DNA from: Zoogloeaceae bacterium
GTDB taxonomy: Bacteria > Pseudomonadota > Gammaproteobacteria > Burkholderiales > Rhodocyclaceae
Assembly (NCBI GenBank): GCA_024235595.1
Contig: JACKMC010000006.1
Location: 151,226-215,225 of the forward strand
Length of the DNA stretch: 64,000 nucleotides
Reading direction: 5' to 3'
Shown: piece by piece, positions 25,080 to 37,139 of the stretch
How the letters are laid out: each line of letters begins with the position of its first letter
Position numbering within the stretch: the first letter of the stretch is position 1
Made by a program: the position numbers and the translations under genes
The notes under the pieces: model-generated
Database searches by the model: none
The model's input: only the letters and a program-made list of their open reading frames with translations
Told to the model about the DNA's origin: nothing

Positions 25080-25613
25080 ATGCGATACCTCGCCAGAATC
25101 ATTGTTGCGCTGACGTTCGGCTTGCCGCTGATGGCGGCCGCGCAGAGCCCGCCGAGCGAATACCAGCTCAAGGCGGCGTTCCTGCTCAACTTCGCGCGCT
25201 ACGCGGAGTGGCCGTCGCTGCCGTCCGGCTCGCTGAAGGTCTGCCTGTACGGGCGCGACCCCTTCGGTGCGGCGCTCTCCTCGCTGGAGCACCGGCAGGT
25301 ACAGGGGCGTGAGGTCAAGGTGGTGCTGCTCGGCTCGATAGAGCAGGCGAGCGCTTGCCAGTTGCTCTTCATCTCCGATTCCGAAGAGCGTCGATCGGCA
25401 ACCCTGTTGCGCAGCCTGGCGGGCACGCCGGTGCTCACGGTGAGCGATATGGAAGGTTTCGTCGATGAGGGGGGCGGGATCGGTTTCGTGCTGGTCGATG
25501 ACCGCATTCGCTTCGATATAAACAATGCGGCGATCCAGCGCGGCGGGATGAAGCTCAGCGCCCAGTTGCTGCGCCTGGCGCGGCGAGTCGTAGGCTTGGA
25601 GGCGGGAAAATGA
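25080..25613 (+). CDS. YfiR-like periplasmic protein (DUF4154), copy 2
   Basis: A 177-residue secreted YfiR-family protein. The signal peptide (about 1-22, MRYLARIIVALTFGLPLMAAAQ) is followed by YQLKAAFLLNFARYAEWP, GREVKVVLLGSIEQASACQL and, near the C-terminus, GFVDEGGGIGFVLVDDRIRF, the same three conserved blocks as copy 1. Its stop overlaps the start of the CHASE8 histidine kinase (ATGA). By analogy with the YfiR-YfiN pair, where YfiR binds the periplasmic side of a CHASE8 protein, this protein is a strong candidate to control the adjacent kinase. That step is inference. Confidence 0.88.
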   Translation: MRYLARIIVALTFGLPLMAAAQSPPSEYQLKAAFLLNFARYAEWPSLPSGSLKVCLYGRDPFGAALSSLEHRQVQGREVKVVLLGSIEQASACQLLFISDSEERRSATLLRSLAGTPVLTVSDMEGFVDEGGGIGFVLVDDRIRFDINNAAIQRGGMKLSAQLLRLARRVVGLEAGK

Positions 25614-28395
25614 CCGGACGATTCCATAACATGTCGATCGGCCGCAAGTTGCGGTCGGTCGTGTTGCTGGGGGTCCTGGTCGGGATGTTGCTGGCCATGG
25701 TGGCGATCATCTACAGCGAAGTGAGCAAGGAGATCGCGCGGGTCGGCGAGGAGGCCCAGGTGTACTCGAAGATCATCGCGGACAATGCCGTCTCGGCGAT
25801 CCGTTTCGACGATCCGGCGGCGGCAGCCCAGCTCCTCGATTCGCTGCGCAACATCGTGCGGGTGCGCCGGGCGGCCTTGCTGCGTGCCGATGGCAGCGTG
25901 TTCGCGACCTATCCGCGCAGCCTGTTCGATGATTCCGCCTCGCTCGAGACGCTCAGCGGAAACCTGCGCAGCGCCGAGCCGCGCTGGTCATGGGATGCCC
26001 TGCGTACCACCACCCGCATCGTGCACGATGGCGAGGGCGTCGGTTTCATGGCCCTCGAGTTGTCGCTCGCCGAGACCTGGCGGGATCTGGGAATGTGGCT
26101 GCTGTTCGCGATGGCCGGGGCCGGGCTCGGCATCGTCGCGGCGATCACGCTGATTAACCGCATCCTCCCCGTGATCCTCGACCCCATGCTGGGGCTCGCC
26201 CGGGTTGCCCGCCAGGTGGCGATCGACAAGCAATATCACCTGCGCGCGCCGGCCGGCAAGGGCGACGAGGTGGGCGAGCTGATCGCGGGATTCAACGAGA
26301 TGCTGAGCGGGATCGAGCAACGCGACGAAGAGCTGGCGCGACATCGCGATCATCTCGAGTCGGAGGTCGAGGCGCGCACCGCCGAACTGCGCGCCGCCAA
26401 GGAGCAGGCCGAGGCCGCGAGCCTCGCCAAGAGCCTGTTCCTTGCGAACATGAGCCACGAGATCCGTACGCCGATGAACGGCATCCTGGGCATGTCGGAC
26501 CTGCTCCGCGACACCCCGCTCGACGAGCGCCAGGGCCGTTTCGTCGACATGCTGCACGGCTCGGCCGAGCTGCTGCTGTTCATCATCAACGACATCCTCG
26601 ACTTTTCCAAGATCGAGGCCGGCAAGCTCGAGCTCGAGCAGCTTCCCTTCTCGCCGGCGCGGGCGGTCGAAGAAGTGGCGCTGCTGTTTGCCGAACGCGC
26701 CCAGCTCAAGGGTCTCGAGCTGCTGGTGCTGGTGGACCCGTCGGTGCCATCGTCGGTGCGCGGCGACCCGCATCGATTCAGGCAGGTGCTCAGCAACCTG
26801 GTGTCGAACGCGGTCAAGTTCACCGAGGCGGGGGAGGTGGTGGTGCGGCTCGAACAGCCGACGCAGGCGGCGCCATCCGACGCTGTGGGCATTCGCCTGC
26901 GCTGCACAGTCGAAGATACCGGCATCGGCATTCCCGAAGGTGCCCAGAAAAATCTCTTCAAGGCCTTCTCCCAGGCCGACAATTCGATGGCGCGGCGCTA
27001 TGGCGGCACCGGGCTTGGCCTCGCGATCGCCCGGCAACTGGCCGAGATGATGGGCGGCGGGCTGAGCTTCTCCAGCGTGCCCGGCCACGGCGCCAGCTTC
27101 AGCGCCGAGATCGAGGCCGAAGTGCTTGCGGGCCCGGAACAGCTGACCGGCCTGCCCGACGAAGATCCGGTGGCGGTGATCAGCGAGAATGCGCGGCTGC
27201 GCGAGGTGCTTTGCGCACAGGTGAGCAACCTTGGTCTGCCGTGTTCCGGATTTCCGACGGCGGAACGGTATCTCGCCGCCTCGGCCAGGCCAGGATGGGT
27301 GTTTCTGGATTCGCGGCTGGTCCAGCGCGCCGGCGAGCAGGTCATTCCGCGGCTGTGCGCGAGCGGGGCCCGGGTGGTGGCGCTGACGCGGCTGCGCTCG
27401 TCCTCGGATTGCGACCGTGCGCGCCATGCCGGCGCCCACGCGTGTCTGCCCAAACCCTTGCTGCAGGCCGACCTGGCACGCCTGCTGGCGGGCCCGCGCA
27501 GCGAGCCGCTTGCCGCGCCGAGGGTGCGCAACGAGCCGAGTGTGCGTTTCAGCGCACGCGTTCTGCTGGCCGAAGACCATCCGGTCAACCGCGAGATCGC
27601 GGTGGCGATGTTGCGCTCGCTGGGATGTACGGTGGTGACCGCCGACAACGGCATTGCCGCGGTCAAGACCTTTACCAGCGGCAACTTCGACGTGGTCCTG
27701 ATGGATATCCAGATGCCTGAAATGGACGGCCTGAACGCGACACGGGCGATCCGCGAGATCGAGGCCGCGCGCACCCGGCCTTCGTGGCGCACGCCGATAC
27801 TGGCGCTCACCGCCAATGCGTTGCGCGACGATCGCGACAACTGTATCGCCGCGGGCATGGACGACTACCTGACCAAGCCGGTGGTGCGCGAACAACTGGC
27901 GCATGCGCTGCAGAAGGTGCTGCCGGCCGAGCGGGTGGGCAGCGACCGCGCCGTGGCAAGCGCAGCGGCCGAAGTTGCGGCGAGCGCGCTGTCGGCGACG
28001 CCAAAGGAGGAGAACGCGCCCTTCCTCGCACTCGAGGTGTTGCTCGAAGTGCCGGGCGTCTCGGGCGATCGACAGGCGCCCCTGCTGGGCCGGATCCTTG
28101 CCCTCTTTGTCAGTGAGTCCAGACGCGGCATGAAGAACTCGATCCGCGAGGCGAGCGCCGGCAACTGGAGCGAAGTGCAGAAGTTTGCCCACAAGACCAA
28201 GTCGGCCGCGGCTTCGGTCGGCGCCATGCGGATGGCGAAGACTGCGCGCGAGCTCGATGCCCAGCTCAAGGCCGGTCGCAATGCGGAGGCGGTGCAGTTG
28301 CTGAGCCAGCTCGAGGAATCCTTCCGCGGCTACATCTATTCGCTCGAGCGCGAGGGCTTGTTGGCGGAGGGTGAACTCCAGGTCGAGGGGGCGCC

Positions 28396-28399
<4 letters not shown>
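25610..28399 (+). CDS. CHASE8 hybrid sensor histidine kinase with two receivers and Hpt
   Basis: A 929-residue inner-membrane kinase. Order: membrane helix (about 15-37), periplasmic CHASE8 sensor (~45-150, with IIADNAVSAIRFDDPAAAAQ), second helix (~160-182), HAMP, coiled coil, HisKA with phospho-His H283 in NMSHEIRTPMNG, HATPase (VSNAVKFTEAG, DTGIGIP, GGTGLGLAIA), a degenerate receiver (~520-635; VISEN replaces the acidic pocket although FLDSR and KP remain), an intact receiver (LLAEDHP, phospho-Asp D699 in LMDIQMPEMDG), and a C-terminal Hpt with H861 in AHKTKS. All elements for a phosphorelay are present. CHASE8 is the sensor of YfiN-type cyclases, which fits the adjacent YfiR gene. The start overlaps the YfiR stop; the end overlaps the next start. 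Confidence 0.93.
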
Positions 28400-30525
<2,126 letters not shown>

Positions 30526-30530
30526 ACTTC

Positions 30531-31241
30531 TCAGGTGTTCCAGCGCACCCGTGTGGCGAGCATCGCGCGCAGCGCCGCAAGGGCTTGTTCCGACTCGGCA
30601 ACCAGCGCGTAATAGCCCTGCCCGCCTCGCGCTACGGTGGCGACGTAGCCTCCCATGCGGATTTCCTCAGGCAAGGGTTCGCCCAGGCGACCGGGCATCA
30701 GGATCAGGGTGGCGGGACCGTATTCGGTCTGCAGCACGACATGCCAGCCGGTGCCGCCGGGCACCGGGCACAGTTTCATGTAGAGCACCTGGCCGATCGG
30801 CGCCTCGAGCGTGCCGCCGAAATTCGCCAGTATGGTCTTGAACTGGGCCGGGTCGGCAAGGCGATGTTCGTTGAAGGACTCTGGCTCGTGGAGCACATGG
30901 CGGATCGCCTCGCTGGCGTCGTCGCCTCGAGCGGGCAGGCGGAATTCCTGCATGCCGACGGCGAAACTCAGCGCCACCGTCGCGGCCATCGCCCAGCTGC
31001 GCCATGGGTGGCTTGCCGGCCGGTTGCGGACCCGCAACATCACGCGGTCGGCGAGACCGTCCGGCACCGGTATACGCAGGGCCTCTTCGATGCGGCGCTC
31101 GTTGGTGTCGAGTTCGCGGACGAAGCGCTGGCAGGCCGTGCAGTTGCGCAGATGGGCTTCGGCGCCCGCGGGCAGCCGGCCCGGCTCTGCCAGCTTGGCG
31201 CGACGCAGGTCCAGGCAGTTGAAGTCTTGTCCGGTTTTCAT
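30531..31241 (-). CDS. Zinc-finger anti-sigma-like membrane protein (DUF3379-like)
   Basis: A 236-residue protein encoded directly after the ECF sigma factor. The N-terminus carries a ZAS-type zinc motif, HLRNCTAC (H-x3-C-x2-C), with an upstream Cys in FNCLDLRRAK. A single membrane helix lies near residues 90-107 (WAMAATVALSFAVGM). The periplasmic part (YMKLCPVPGGTGWHVVLQTE, GPATLILMPGRLGEPLPEEI) resembles DUF3379. The ATG overlaps the sigma stop (ATGA), the classic sigma/anti-sigma layout. It probably holds the sigma factor inactive at the membrane until an envelope signal appears. The longer upstream extension lies inside the sigma gene and was rejected. Confidence 0.82.
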   Translation of the reverse strand: MKTGQDFNCLDLRRAKLAEPGRLPAGAEAHLRNCTACQRFVRELDTNERRIEEALRIPVPDGLADRVMLRVRNRPASHPWRSWAMAATVALSFAVGMQEFRLPARGDDASEAIRHVLHEPESFNEHRLADPAQFKTILANFGGTLEAPIGQVLYMKLCPVPGGTGWHVVLQTEYGPATLILMPGRLGEPLPEEIRMGGYVATVARGGQGYYALVAESEQALAALRAMLATRVRWNT

Positions 31242-31753
31242 TTGCGTTCCCTCCGCGCTGGCGCATCCTCGCCCTTGAGCAGCCCTCGCAGGGTTTGTCT
31301 GGCGCGGGTCAGGCGCACCATCACGGCACCTTCGGATGTTTCGATCATGGTGGCGATTTCGGCGCATGAGAAGCCGCCAAGCGTCTGCAGCAGGAACGGC
31401 TCCCGCAGCGACAGCGGCAGCTCGCCGATGAGTTGTTCGATCTCGAACAGCGCGATCGGATCGTGCTCGGCGGCAATCGCCAGGTCCTCCGGCTGGTCGT
31501 CGACATAGTCGAAGCGCTTGCGCTCATAGAGGCGCGCATGTTCGTTGCGCAGAATGCTGATCAGCCAGGACTTGACCACCGCGCGGTCGCGCAGCTTGTC
31601 CCACGCGTTCCAGGCCCGCACGAAGGTCTCCTGCACAAGGTCTTCGGCAACGAAGCGGTCGCGACACAGCCAGAACGCAAAGCGGTAGAGGTCCGCGCTG
31701 TAGCCGCGGACCGTCTGCTCGAAAATCTTTTCCTTGCCTATCGAAAGCAGCAT
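31238..31753 (-). CDS. ECF-family RNA polymerase sigma factor
   Basis: A 171-residue group 4 sigma factor. Sigma region 2 covers about residues 12-80 (YSADLYRFAFWLCRDRFVAE, DLVQETFVRAWNAWDKL). Region 4 covers ~110-160 (LPLSLREPFLLQTLGGFSCA, then EIATMIETSEGAVMVRLTRA, the helix-turn-helix). A linker of ~25 residues contains RKRFDYVDDQPEDL. No extra C-terminal domain. It overlaps the anti-sigma-like gene by 4 bases. The regulon is unknown; such pairs usually respond to envelope or oxidative stress. Confidence 0.93.
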   Translation of the reverse strand: MLLSIGKEKIFEQTVRGYSADLYRFAFWLCRDRFVAEDLVQETFVRAWNAWDKLRDRAVVKSWLISILRNEHARLYERKRFDYVDDQPEDLAIAAEHDPIALFEIEQLIGELPLSLREPFLLQTLGGFSCAEIATMIETSEGAVMVRLTRARQTLRGLLKGEDAPARRERK

Positions 31754-31877
31754 CGATTCTTCCCCTTGCAGACCTTGACCGGCCGCATCCGCGAAACCTT
31801 ACCAAAGCGGCGACAGGATTGTGGGCGGCGCGCCGGTGCGCGGCCGCAGAGGATTCGGCGGCGGTGGCATGAACGGT

Positions 31878-31883
31878 TACAAT
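31878..31883 (+). promoter_or_regulatory. Candidate -10 box of the crcB promoter
   Basis: TACAAT followed by CG, 34 bases before the crcB start. The same TACAATCG string precedes the desaturase and the EI24 gene. The -35 region is weak (TTCGGC with an 18-base spacer). No fluoride riboswitch was recognised between it and crcB. Confidence 0.4.
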
Positions 31884-31917
31884 CGCCCCTGTTGAAGACG
31901 ACGGACATGATCATCCA

Positions 31918-32304
31918 ATGAATCCCCTGGCCTTTCTGGCGGTCGGCCTCGGCGCGGCCTGTGGAGCCTGGATTCGCTGGTGGCTTGGGCTTCGGCTCAA
32001 TCCGCTGCTGTTGCATCTGCCTCTGGGCACGCTCGCCGCCAACCTTGCGGGCGGCTACCTGATCGGCCTGGCGGTGGCGGTGTTTACCGTCCACCACGGC
32101 TTGCCGCACGAGCTGCGGCTGTTCCTCATTACCGGCTTTCTTGGCGGTCTCACCACCTTTTCGACTTTCTCCGCCGAGGTGGTGCAGATGTTCCAGGCCG
32201 CCCAGTACGGCTGGGCCATGCTGACCGCCGCGGTCCACCTCGGTGGCTCGCTGGCGATGACCGGACTCGGATTCTGGACGGTCAGCCGTCTGCAGGGCGG
32301 ATGA
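31918..32304 (+). CDS. crcB: Fluoride ion exporter CrcB/Fluc
   Basis: A 128-residue protein with four membrane helices. Family motifs are GAACGAWIRWWL at helix 1, GTLAANLAGGYLIGL at helix 2 (the conserved Asn), and GFLGGLTTFSTFS at helix 3 (the TTFSTF fluoride path). Fluc works as a dual-topology dimer that lets toxic fluoride leak out of the cell. The gene is followed after 28 bases by hrpA. Confidence 0.95.
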   Translation: MNPLAFLAVGLGAACGAWIRWWLGLRLNPLLLHLPLGTLAANLAGGYLIGLAVAVFTVHHGLPHELRLFLITGFLGGLTTFSTFSAEVVQMFQAAQYGWAMLTAAVHLGGSLAMTGLGFWTVSRLQGG

Positions 32305-32332
32305 GCGGGGCGGTTGAGCGCCGGACGTTGTG

Positions 32333-35300
32333 ATGACGACGGACCCTTACGCCTTGCTCGAGCAGACGCTCAGCGCCGATCGACCGGCGCTGCGTCGGCG
32401 ACTGCGCGGGCTCAGGCCGCGCCCGCGCACGCTCGGCGATCTGCCGCCGCCGCTGCGCGCGGAGTTGGAAGCCTCGATCGCGCGGCGCAGCGCGCGGTTG
32501 GCGAGGCTGCCGAAGCCCGACTTTCCGCCCGAGTTGCCGGTCAACCAGCGACGCGAAGAGATCGGCGAGGCGATCCGCGCAAACCAGGTGGTGATCGTCT
32601 GCGGCGAGACCGGCTCGGGCAAGACCACCCAGCTGCCCAAGCTGTGCCTCGAGCTTGGCCGCGGCGGCGCCGGCCTGATCGGCCACACCCAGCCGCGCCG
32701 AATCGCCGCCCGCGCGACCGCCAGCCGTATTGCCCAGGAGCTCAAGTCGGAGCTCGGGCAGCACGTCGGCTACAAGATCCGCTTTACCGACCGGCTCGGT
32801 CCGCACAGCTTCATCAAGCTCATGACCGACGGCATCCTGCTTGCCGAGACGCAGGGCGACCCCTTGCTGTCGGCCTACGACACCCTGATCATCGATGAGG
32901 CACACGAACGAAGCCTGAACATCGACTTCCTGCTCGGCTACCTGCGCCAGTTGTTGCCGAAGCGGCCGGACCTCAAGGTGATCGTCACCTCGGCGACGCT
33001 CGATGCCGAACGCTTCGCCAGGCACTTTGCCGACCGGGTGGGCAAGCCGGCACCGGTCATCGAGGTCTCCGGCCGGCTCTATCCGATCGAGGTCCGCTAT
33101 CTGCCGGTGGCGGAAGCGGCGAGCGAGGATCCGAAGAAGAAGGGCCCCGATCTCTACGATGCACTGGTCGACGCGGTGGACGAGGCGCAGCGTGGCGGCC
33201 CCGGCGACGTGCTGGTGTTTCTGCCCGGCGAGCGCGAGATTCGCGAGGCGGCCGAGGCGCTGCGAAAGGCCCATCACGCCGCCGGCACCGAAGTGCTGGC
33301 GCTGTTCGCCCGGCAGTCGGCGCAGGAGCAGGCGCGGGTCTTCGCCCCGAGCCGCGGGCGCCGGGTGATTCTTGCCACCAACGTTGCCGAGACTTCGCTC
33401 ACCGTGCCGGGCATCCGCTATGTGGTCGATACCGGGCTGGCGCGGGTGAAGCGCTACTCGCACCGCAACAAGGTGGAGCAGTTGCAGGTCGAGAAGATCG
33501 CCCAGTCGGCCGCGAAACAGCGTGCCGGCCGCTGCGGCCGGGTCATGGACGGGGTGTGCTTCCGCCTCTACGACGAGGACGATTTCGACAGGCGCCCGCC
33601 CCATACGGATCCGGAGATCCTGCGCTCGTCGCTGGCGGGCGTGATCCTGCGCATGAAGTCGCTGAGGCTCGGTGAAGTCGAGGACTTCCCCTTCATCGAC
33701 GCGCCGCAGGCGAAGATGATCGCCGACGGCTACCAGTTGCTTGCCGAACTCGGCGCGGTCGACGACGCCCTGCAACTGACCGCGGTCGGCCGCGAGCTTG
33801 CCAAGCTGCCGCTCGACCCGAAGATCGGTCGCATGATCATCGCTGCCCGCGAGCGCGGCTGCCTCGGCGAGATGCTCGTCATCGCCAGCGCGCTGTCGGC
33901 CCAGGATGCACGCGAGCGTCCGCCGGAGCGCCAGGGCGCCGCGGACCAGGCACATGCGCGCTTTCGCGGCGGAGAGATCGATCAGAAGTCCGAGTTCCTG
34001 TGGTTCCTGCATGCCTGGCGGGCCTGGGACGAAGTGCTCAGGCACGAAACCGGTAGCAAGCAGAAAGCGTGGTGCAGGCAGAACTTCATGTCGTGGCTGC
34101 GGCTGCGCGAGTGGCGGGATGTCCATACCCAGCTTCATTCGCTTTGCGCCGAACATGGCTGGAAGGAGAACCAGCAGCCGGCGAGCTACGAGGCGATCCA
34201 CAAGGCGCTGTTGAGCGGCCTGCTGGGTCATGTCGGCTGCAAGGTCGAGGATGCCTCCGGGCCGCAGGCCGGCGCCTACCTGGGGGCGCGCGGCATCAAG
34301 TTCTGGCCGCATCCGGGTTCGACGCTGGCGAGGAAGGCCGGCAAGTGGATCGTCTGCGCCGAACTGGTGGATACCTCGCGCCTGTTCGGCCGCTGCATCG
34401 CCCGCATCGAGCCGGAGTGGCTCGAGGAGGTGGGGGCGCACCTCGTCAAGCGACATGTCTTCGAGCCGCACTGGGAGAAGGGTCAGGGAGCGGTGCGTGC
34501 CTGGGAGCGCGCCACGCTGCACGGCATCGTGCTCTATGCGCGGCGCAGCGTCGGCTACCGCGATGTCGATCCCGCGCTGTGTCGCGAGATCTTCATCCGC
34601 AGCGCGCTGGTCGAGGGCGAGATTGCCGAGGGGCCGGCACGCGGCATGGCCTTCTTCAATCACAACCGGCGCCTCATGGCCGAGATCGAGCGTCTCGAGC
34701 ACAAGTCGCGGCGGCCCGACGTGCTGGTGGACGAAGCACTCATCGAGGCCTTCTACGAGAGCAGGATCCCGGCCGAGGTGGTCGACCTGGCGAGCTTCGA
34801 GAAATGGCGCAAGGCAGCCGAAAAGGCTGAGCCGAAGCTGCTCCAGCTGACCCGCGAGCAGCTCATGCGCCACGAGGCCGAGGGCATCACCACCGAGCGC
34901 TTTCCGGCTTCTTTCGAGGTGCTGGGGCAAAAGCTCAAGCTCGTCTACCTGCATCAGCCCGGCGAGGCGGACGACGGGGTGACGCTGACGGTGCCGCTGG
35001 CGATGCTCAACCAGGTTCCGGCGAATCGCTGCGAATGGCTGGTGCCCGGGCTGCTCGAAGAGAAGGTGCACGCCTTGCTGCGCACCGTGCCGCAAAAACA
35101 TCGCCACCGGCTGCAGCCGATGGCCGACAGTGCCGCGGCCTTCATGGGCCTCTTCGAAGCAGGCGAGCTCGACACCGACGAGCCCCTGGTGCGCAGCCTG
35201 CAGCGTTTCGTCGAGGAGCGGGTGAGCCTCAAGCTGCCGCTGGAGAGTTTCCGCCCCGAGAACCTCAATCCTCACTGTTTCATGAACTTCCGCGTCGTCG

Positions 35301-36352
35301 ACGAGCATGGGCGGGTGATGGGCCAGTCGCGCAATCTGTCGGAACTGCGTGCCCGTTTCCATGGCCAGATCGCCGCCGCGTTCAAGGCGGCGCAACTTCT
35401 CGCGGAGCTTCCCGTCGAGGCGAGCGCTGCGCGCGGCGAGGGGCGTGGTGAGCTCGCCGCGGAGGCTGCGCCGCGTGCCGAAAGCGCCGCCGCCGAGGGG
35501 CTGGCCGGTCTCACCGCATGGAGCTTCGGCGCCCTGCCCGAGCTGCTCGAGGTCAAGGTCGGCAAGCGGGAGATCATCGGCTTTCCGGCCCTGCATGACG
35601 ACGGCGCCTCGGTCAGCCTGCGGCCCTACGACACGCCCGAGGAAGCTGCGCGTATCCATCGCAAGGGGCTGGCGCGCCTGTTCGCGCTCAATCTAAAGGA
35701 TCAGGTGAAGGCCATCGAACGCCTGCCGGGCATCCGCGAGCTGGCGCTGCAGTTCATTCCCTTCGGCACCGAGACCGAGCTCAAGCAGCAACTGGTCGCC
35801 GCGACCCTGGCACGCACCTGCCTGGTCGAGCCGCTGCCCGGCGACGCGGCCGCGTTCGAGCAGCGCTGTCGCGAGGCCAAGCCGCGCATCACCTTGGTCG
35901 CGCAGGAGTTCATGCGCCTCGCGGGCCAGGTGATCGCCGAGCATGCGCTGTTGCACAAAAGGCTCGGCGGCCTCAAGACCTTTCCCGAGGTGGTGGCGGA
36001 TATCCAGGCTCAGGTCGCGGCGCTGATGCCGAAGGATTTCCTGCTCGCCTGGCCGTGGCAGCGGCTGGCGCATTTCCCGCGCTATCTCAAGGCGGCGGTG
36101 GTGCGCATCGACAAGCTGCGCAACAACCCGGGCCGCGACGCCGAGCTGATGCACGACTGGAAGCTTCTCGCCCAGGCGTGGGAGCGCGAAAACCTTGCCA
36201 AGCTCAAGGCCGGCGTGCGCGAGCCTGCGCTCGAGGAATTCCGGTGGTTGCTCGAGGAGCTGCGCGTAGGGTTGTTCGCCCAGGAGCTCAGGACGCCGAT
36301 GCCGGTGTCGGTCAAGCGGCTGCAGAAAATATGGGACAGTCGCCCTCGCTGA
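32333..36352 (+). CDS. hrpA: ATP-dependent RNA helicase HrpA
   Basis: A 1339-residue DEAH-box helicase, near the length of E. coli HrpA (1300). Walker A is GETGSGKTTQLPKLCLELG, Walker B is DEAHERSLN, motif III is SATLDA, motif V is ATNVAETSLTVPGIRYVVDT and motif VI is QRAGRCGRV. HA2/OB-fold regions follow (about 420-720) and then the long HrpA-specific C-terminal domain (DUF3418, about 730-1335). HrpA unwinds RNA and acts in mRNA processing and rescue of stalled or collided ribosomes. A GTG directly precedes the ATG at 32333; ATG was chosen. Confidence 0.96.
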   Translation: MTTDPYALLEQTLSADRPALRRRLRGLRPRPRTLGDLPPPLRAELEASIARRSARLARLPKPDFPPELPVNQRREEIGEAIRANQVVIVCGETGSGKTTQLPKLCLELGRGGAGLIGHTQPRRIAARATASRIAQELKSELGQHVGYKIRFTDRLGPHSFIKLMTDGILLAETQGDPLLSAYDTLIIDEAHERSLNIDFLLGYLRQLLPKRPDLKVIVTSATLDAERFARHFADRVGKPAPVIEVSGRLYPIEVRYLPVAEAASEDPKKKGPDLYDALVDAVDEAQRGGPGDVLVFLPGEREIREAAEALRKAHHAAGTEVLALFARQSAQEQARVFAPSRGRRVILATNVAETSLTVPGIRYVVDTGLARVKRYSHRNKVEQLQVEKIAQSAAKQRAGRCGRVMDGVCFRLYDEDDFDRRPPHTDPEILRSSLAGVILRMKSLRLGEVEDFPFIDAPQAKMIADGYQLLAELGAVDDALQLTAVGRELAKLPLDPKIGRMIIAARERGCLGEMLVIASALSAQDARERPPERQGAADQAHARFRGGEIDQKSEFLWFLHAWRAWDEVLRHETGSKQKAWCRQNFMSWLRLREWRDVHTQLHSLCAEHGWKENQQPASYEAIHKALLSGLLGHVGCKVEDASGPQAGAYLGARGIKFWPHPGSTLARKAGKWIVCAELVDTSRLFGRCIARIEPEWLEEVGAHLVKRHVFEPHWEKGQGAVRAWERATLHGIVLYARRSVGYRDVDPALCREIFIRSALVEGEIAEGPARGMAFFNHNRRLMAEIERLEHKSRRPDVLVDEALIEAFYESRIPAEVVDLASFEKWRKAAEKAEPKLLQLTREQLMRHEAEGITTERFPASFEVLGQKLKLVYLHQPGEADDGVTLTVPLAMLNQVPANRCEWLVPGLLEEKVHALLRTVPQKHRHRLQPMADSAAAFMGLFEAGELDTDEPLVRSLQRFVEERVSLKLPLESFRPENLNPHCFMNFRVVDEHGRVMGQSRNLSELRARFHGQIAAAFKAAQLLAELPVEASAARGEGRGELAAEAAPRAESAAAEGLAGLTAWSFGALPELLEVKVGKREIIGFPALHDDGASVSLRPYDTPEEAARIHRKGLARLFALNLKDQVKAIERLPGIRELALQFIPFGTETELKQQLVAATLARTCLVEPLPGDAAAFEQRCREAKPRITLVAQEFMRLAGQVIAEHALLHKRLGGLKTFPEVVADIQAQVAALMPKDFLLAWPWQRLAHFPRYLKAAVVRIDKLRNNPGRDAELMHDWKLLAQAWERENLAKLKAGVREPALEEFRWLLEELRVGLFAQELRTPMPVSVKRLQKIWDSRPR

Positions 36353-36483
36353 AGAGGGCATGCCGGGCCCATAATGTGTTGCGACTTGATACGGGGCTTG
36401 CCCGCTGCCCCGCGACGCGCTTTACTGGGCGTATGAGCCGACGCTTGCACGAGCGCGGCAGCTTTCCACAGGAGATTCAATAC

Positions 36484-37062
36484 ATGAAGATGCAATTCGT
36501 CGTTGTTGCCATCGTCGGTGCGCTTGCCATCCAGGGTTGCGCCACCAACACCAAGGGTCAGAACCAGACCATCGGCGCGGTTTCGGGTGCCGTTCTCGGG
36601 GGCGTCCTGGGCAAGCAGGTGAGCGGCGGATCGGGCGGTGCGGTGGTCGGTGCCGCGCTGGGTGGTGCCTTCGGTTATCTCGCGGGCTCGCAGGTCAAGG
36701 TGACCGAGCAGGCCGACGGTTCGGTCAAGCTCGACATCCCCGGCTCGGTGCTGTTCGACACCAACAGCGCCCGTATCAGCCCGTCCTTCCAGCAGACCCT
36801 GGACCAGATCGCCGGCACGCTCGCCGAGCATCCCACGGCCACCGTCAATGTGGTCGGACATACCGACAGCACTGGCGCGGCAAACTACAACCAGAAGCTC
36901 TCGCTCGAGCGTGCCTCGTCGGTGACCGCCTACCTCGAGTCCCGCGGCGTGGCGCCGACCCGCCTCACCGCCACCGGCCAGGGCGAAGCGATGCCGATCG
37001 CCGACAATGCCACCGCCGAGGGGCGCGCGCAGAACCGTCGGGTCGAGATGTTCGTGCGCTGA
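36484..37062 (+). CDS. OmpA-family glycine-zipper lipoprotein
   Basis: A 192-residue outer-membrane lipoprotein. The signal peptide ends in the lipobox AIQGC (Cys near residue 19). A Gly/Ala-rich glycine-zipper segment follows (about 30-70, GAVSGAVLGGVLGKQVSGG), then an OmpA/MotB-type peptidoglycan-binding domain (about 85-192, SVLFDTNSARISPSF, VVGHTDSTGAANYNQKLS, AEGRAQNRRVEMFVR). It would anchor the outer membrane to peptidoglycan, like YiaD-type proteins. ATG 36484 has GGAG 11 bases upstream. It stands after hrpA with a 131-base gap that probably holds its own promoter. Confidence 0.9.
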   Translation: MKMQFVVVAIVGALAIQGCATNTKGQNQTIGAVSGAVLGGVLGKQVSGGSGGAVVGAALGGAFGYLAGSQVKVTEQADGSVKLDIPGSVLFDTNSARISPSFQQTLDQIAGTLAEHPTATVNVVGHTDSTGAANYNQKLSLERASSVTAYLESRGVAPTRLTATGQGEAMPIADNATAEGRAQNRRVEMFVR

Positions 37063-37104
37063 TCCGCGCTCGGGCCGCCGACGGCGAGCCCGCGGCTTGA
37101 CCTT

Positions 37105-37139
37105 CGAGGCGCCTGGCGGCAGACCGCTCAGGCGCCTCG
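37105..37139. terminator. Hairpin between the OmpA-like gene and mnhG
   Basis: CGAGGCGCCTG (37105-37115) pairs perfectly with CAGGCGCCTCG (37129-37139). The stem continues inward as GCGG/CCGC with one bulged T, around loop CAGA. It lies between convergent genes and reaches into the mnhG stop codon. There is no clear T tract. Confidence 0.5.

Noticed and set aside
31754..31917. Fluoride riboswitch upstream of crcB
   Set aside because: Looked for the conserved GG-GATGG start and pseudoknot pairing; nothing convincing is present, only a TACAAT box.
32282..35659. 1125-residue minus-strand open frame opposite hrpA
   Set aside because: It is the high-GC mirror of the hrpA coding strand, with no recognisable domain, no ribosome site and His/Arg/Gln-rich composition typical of antisense frames.
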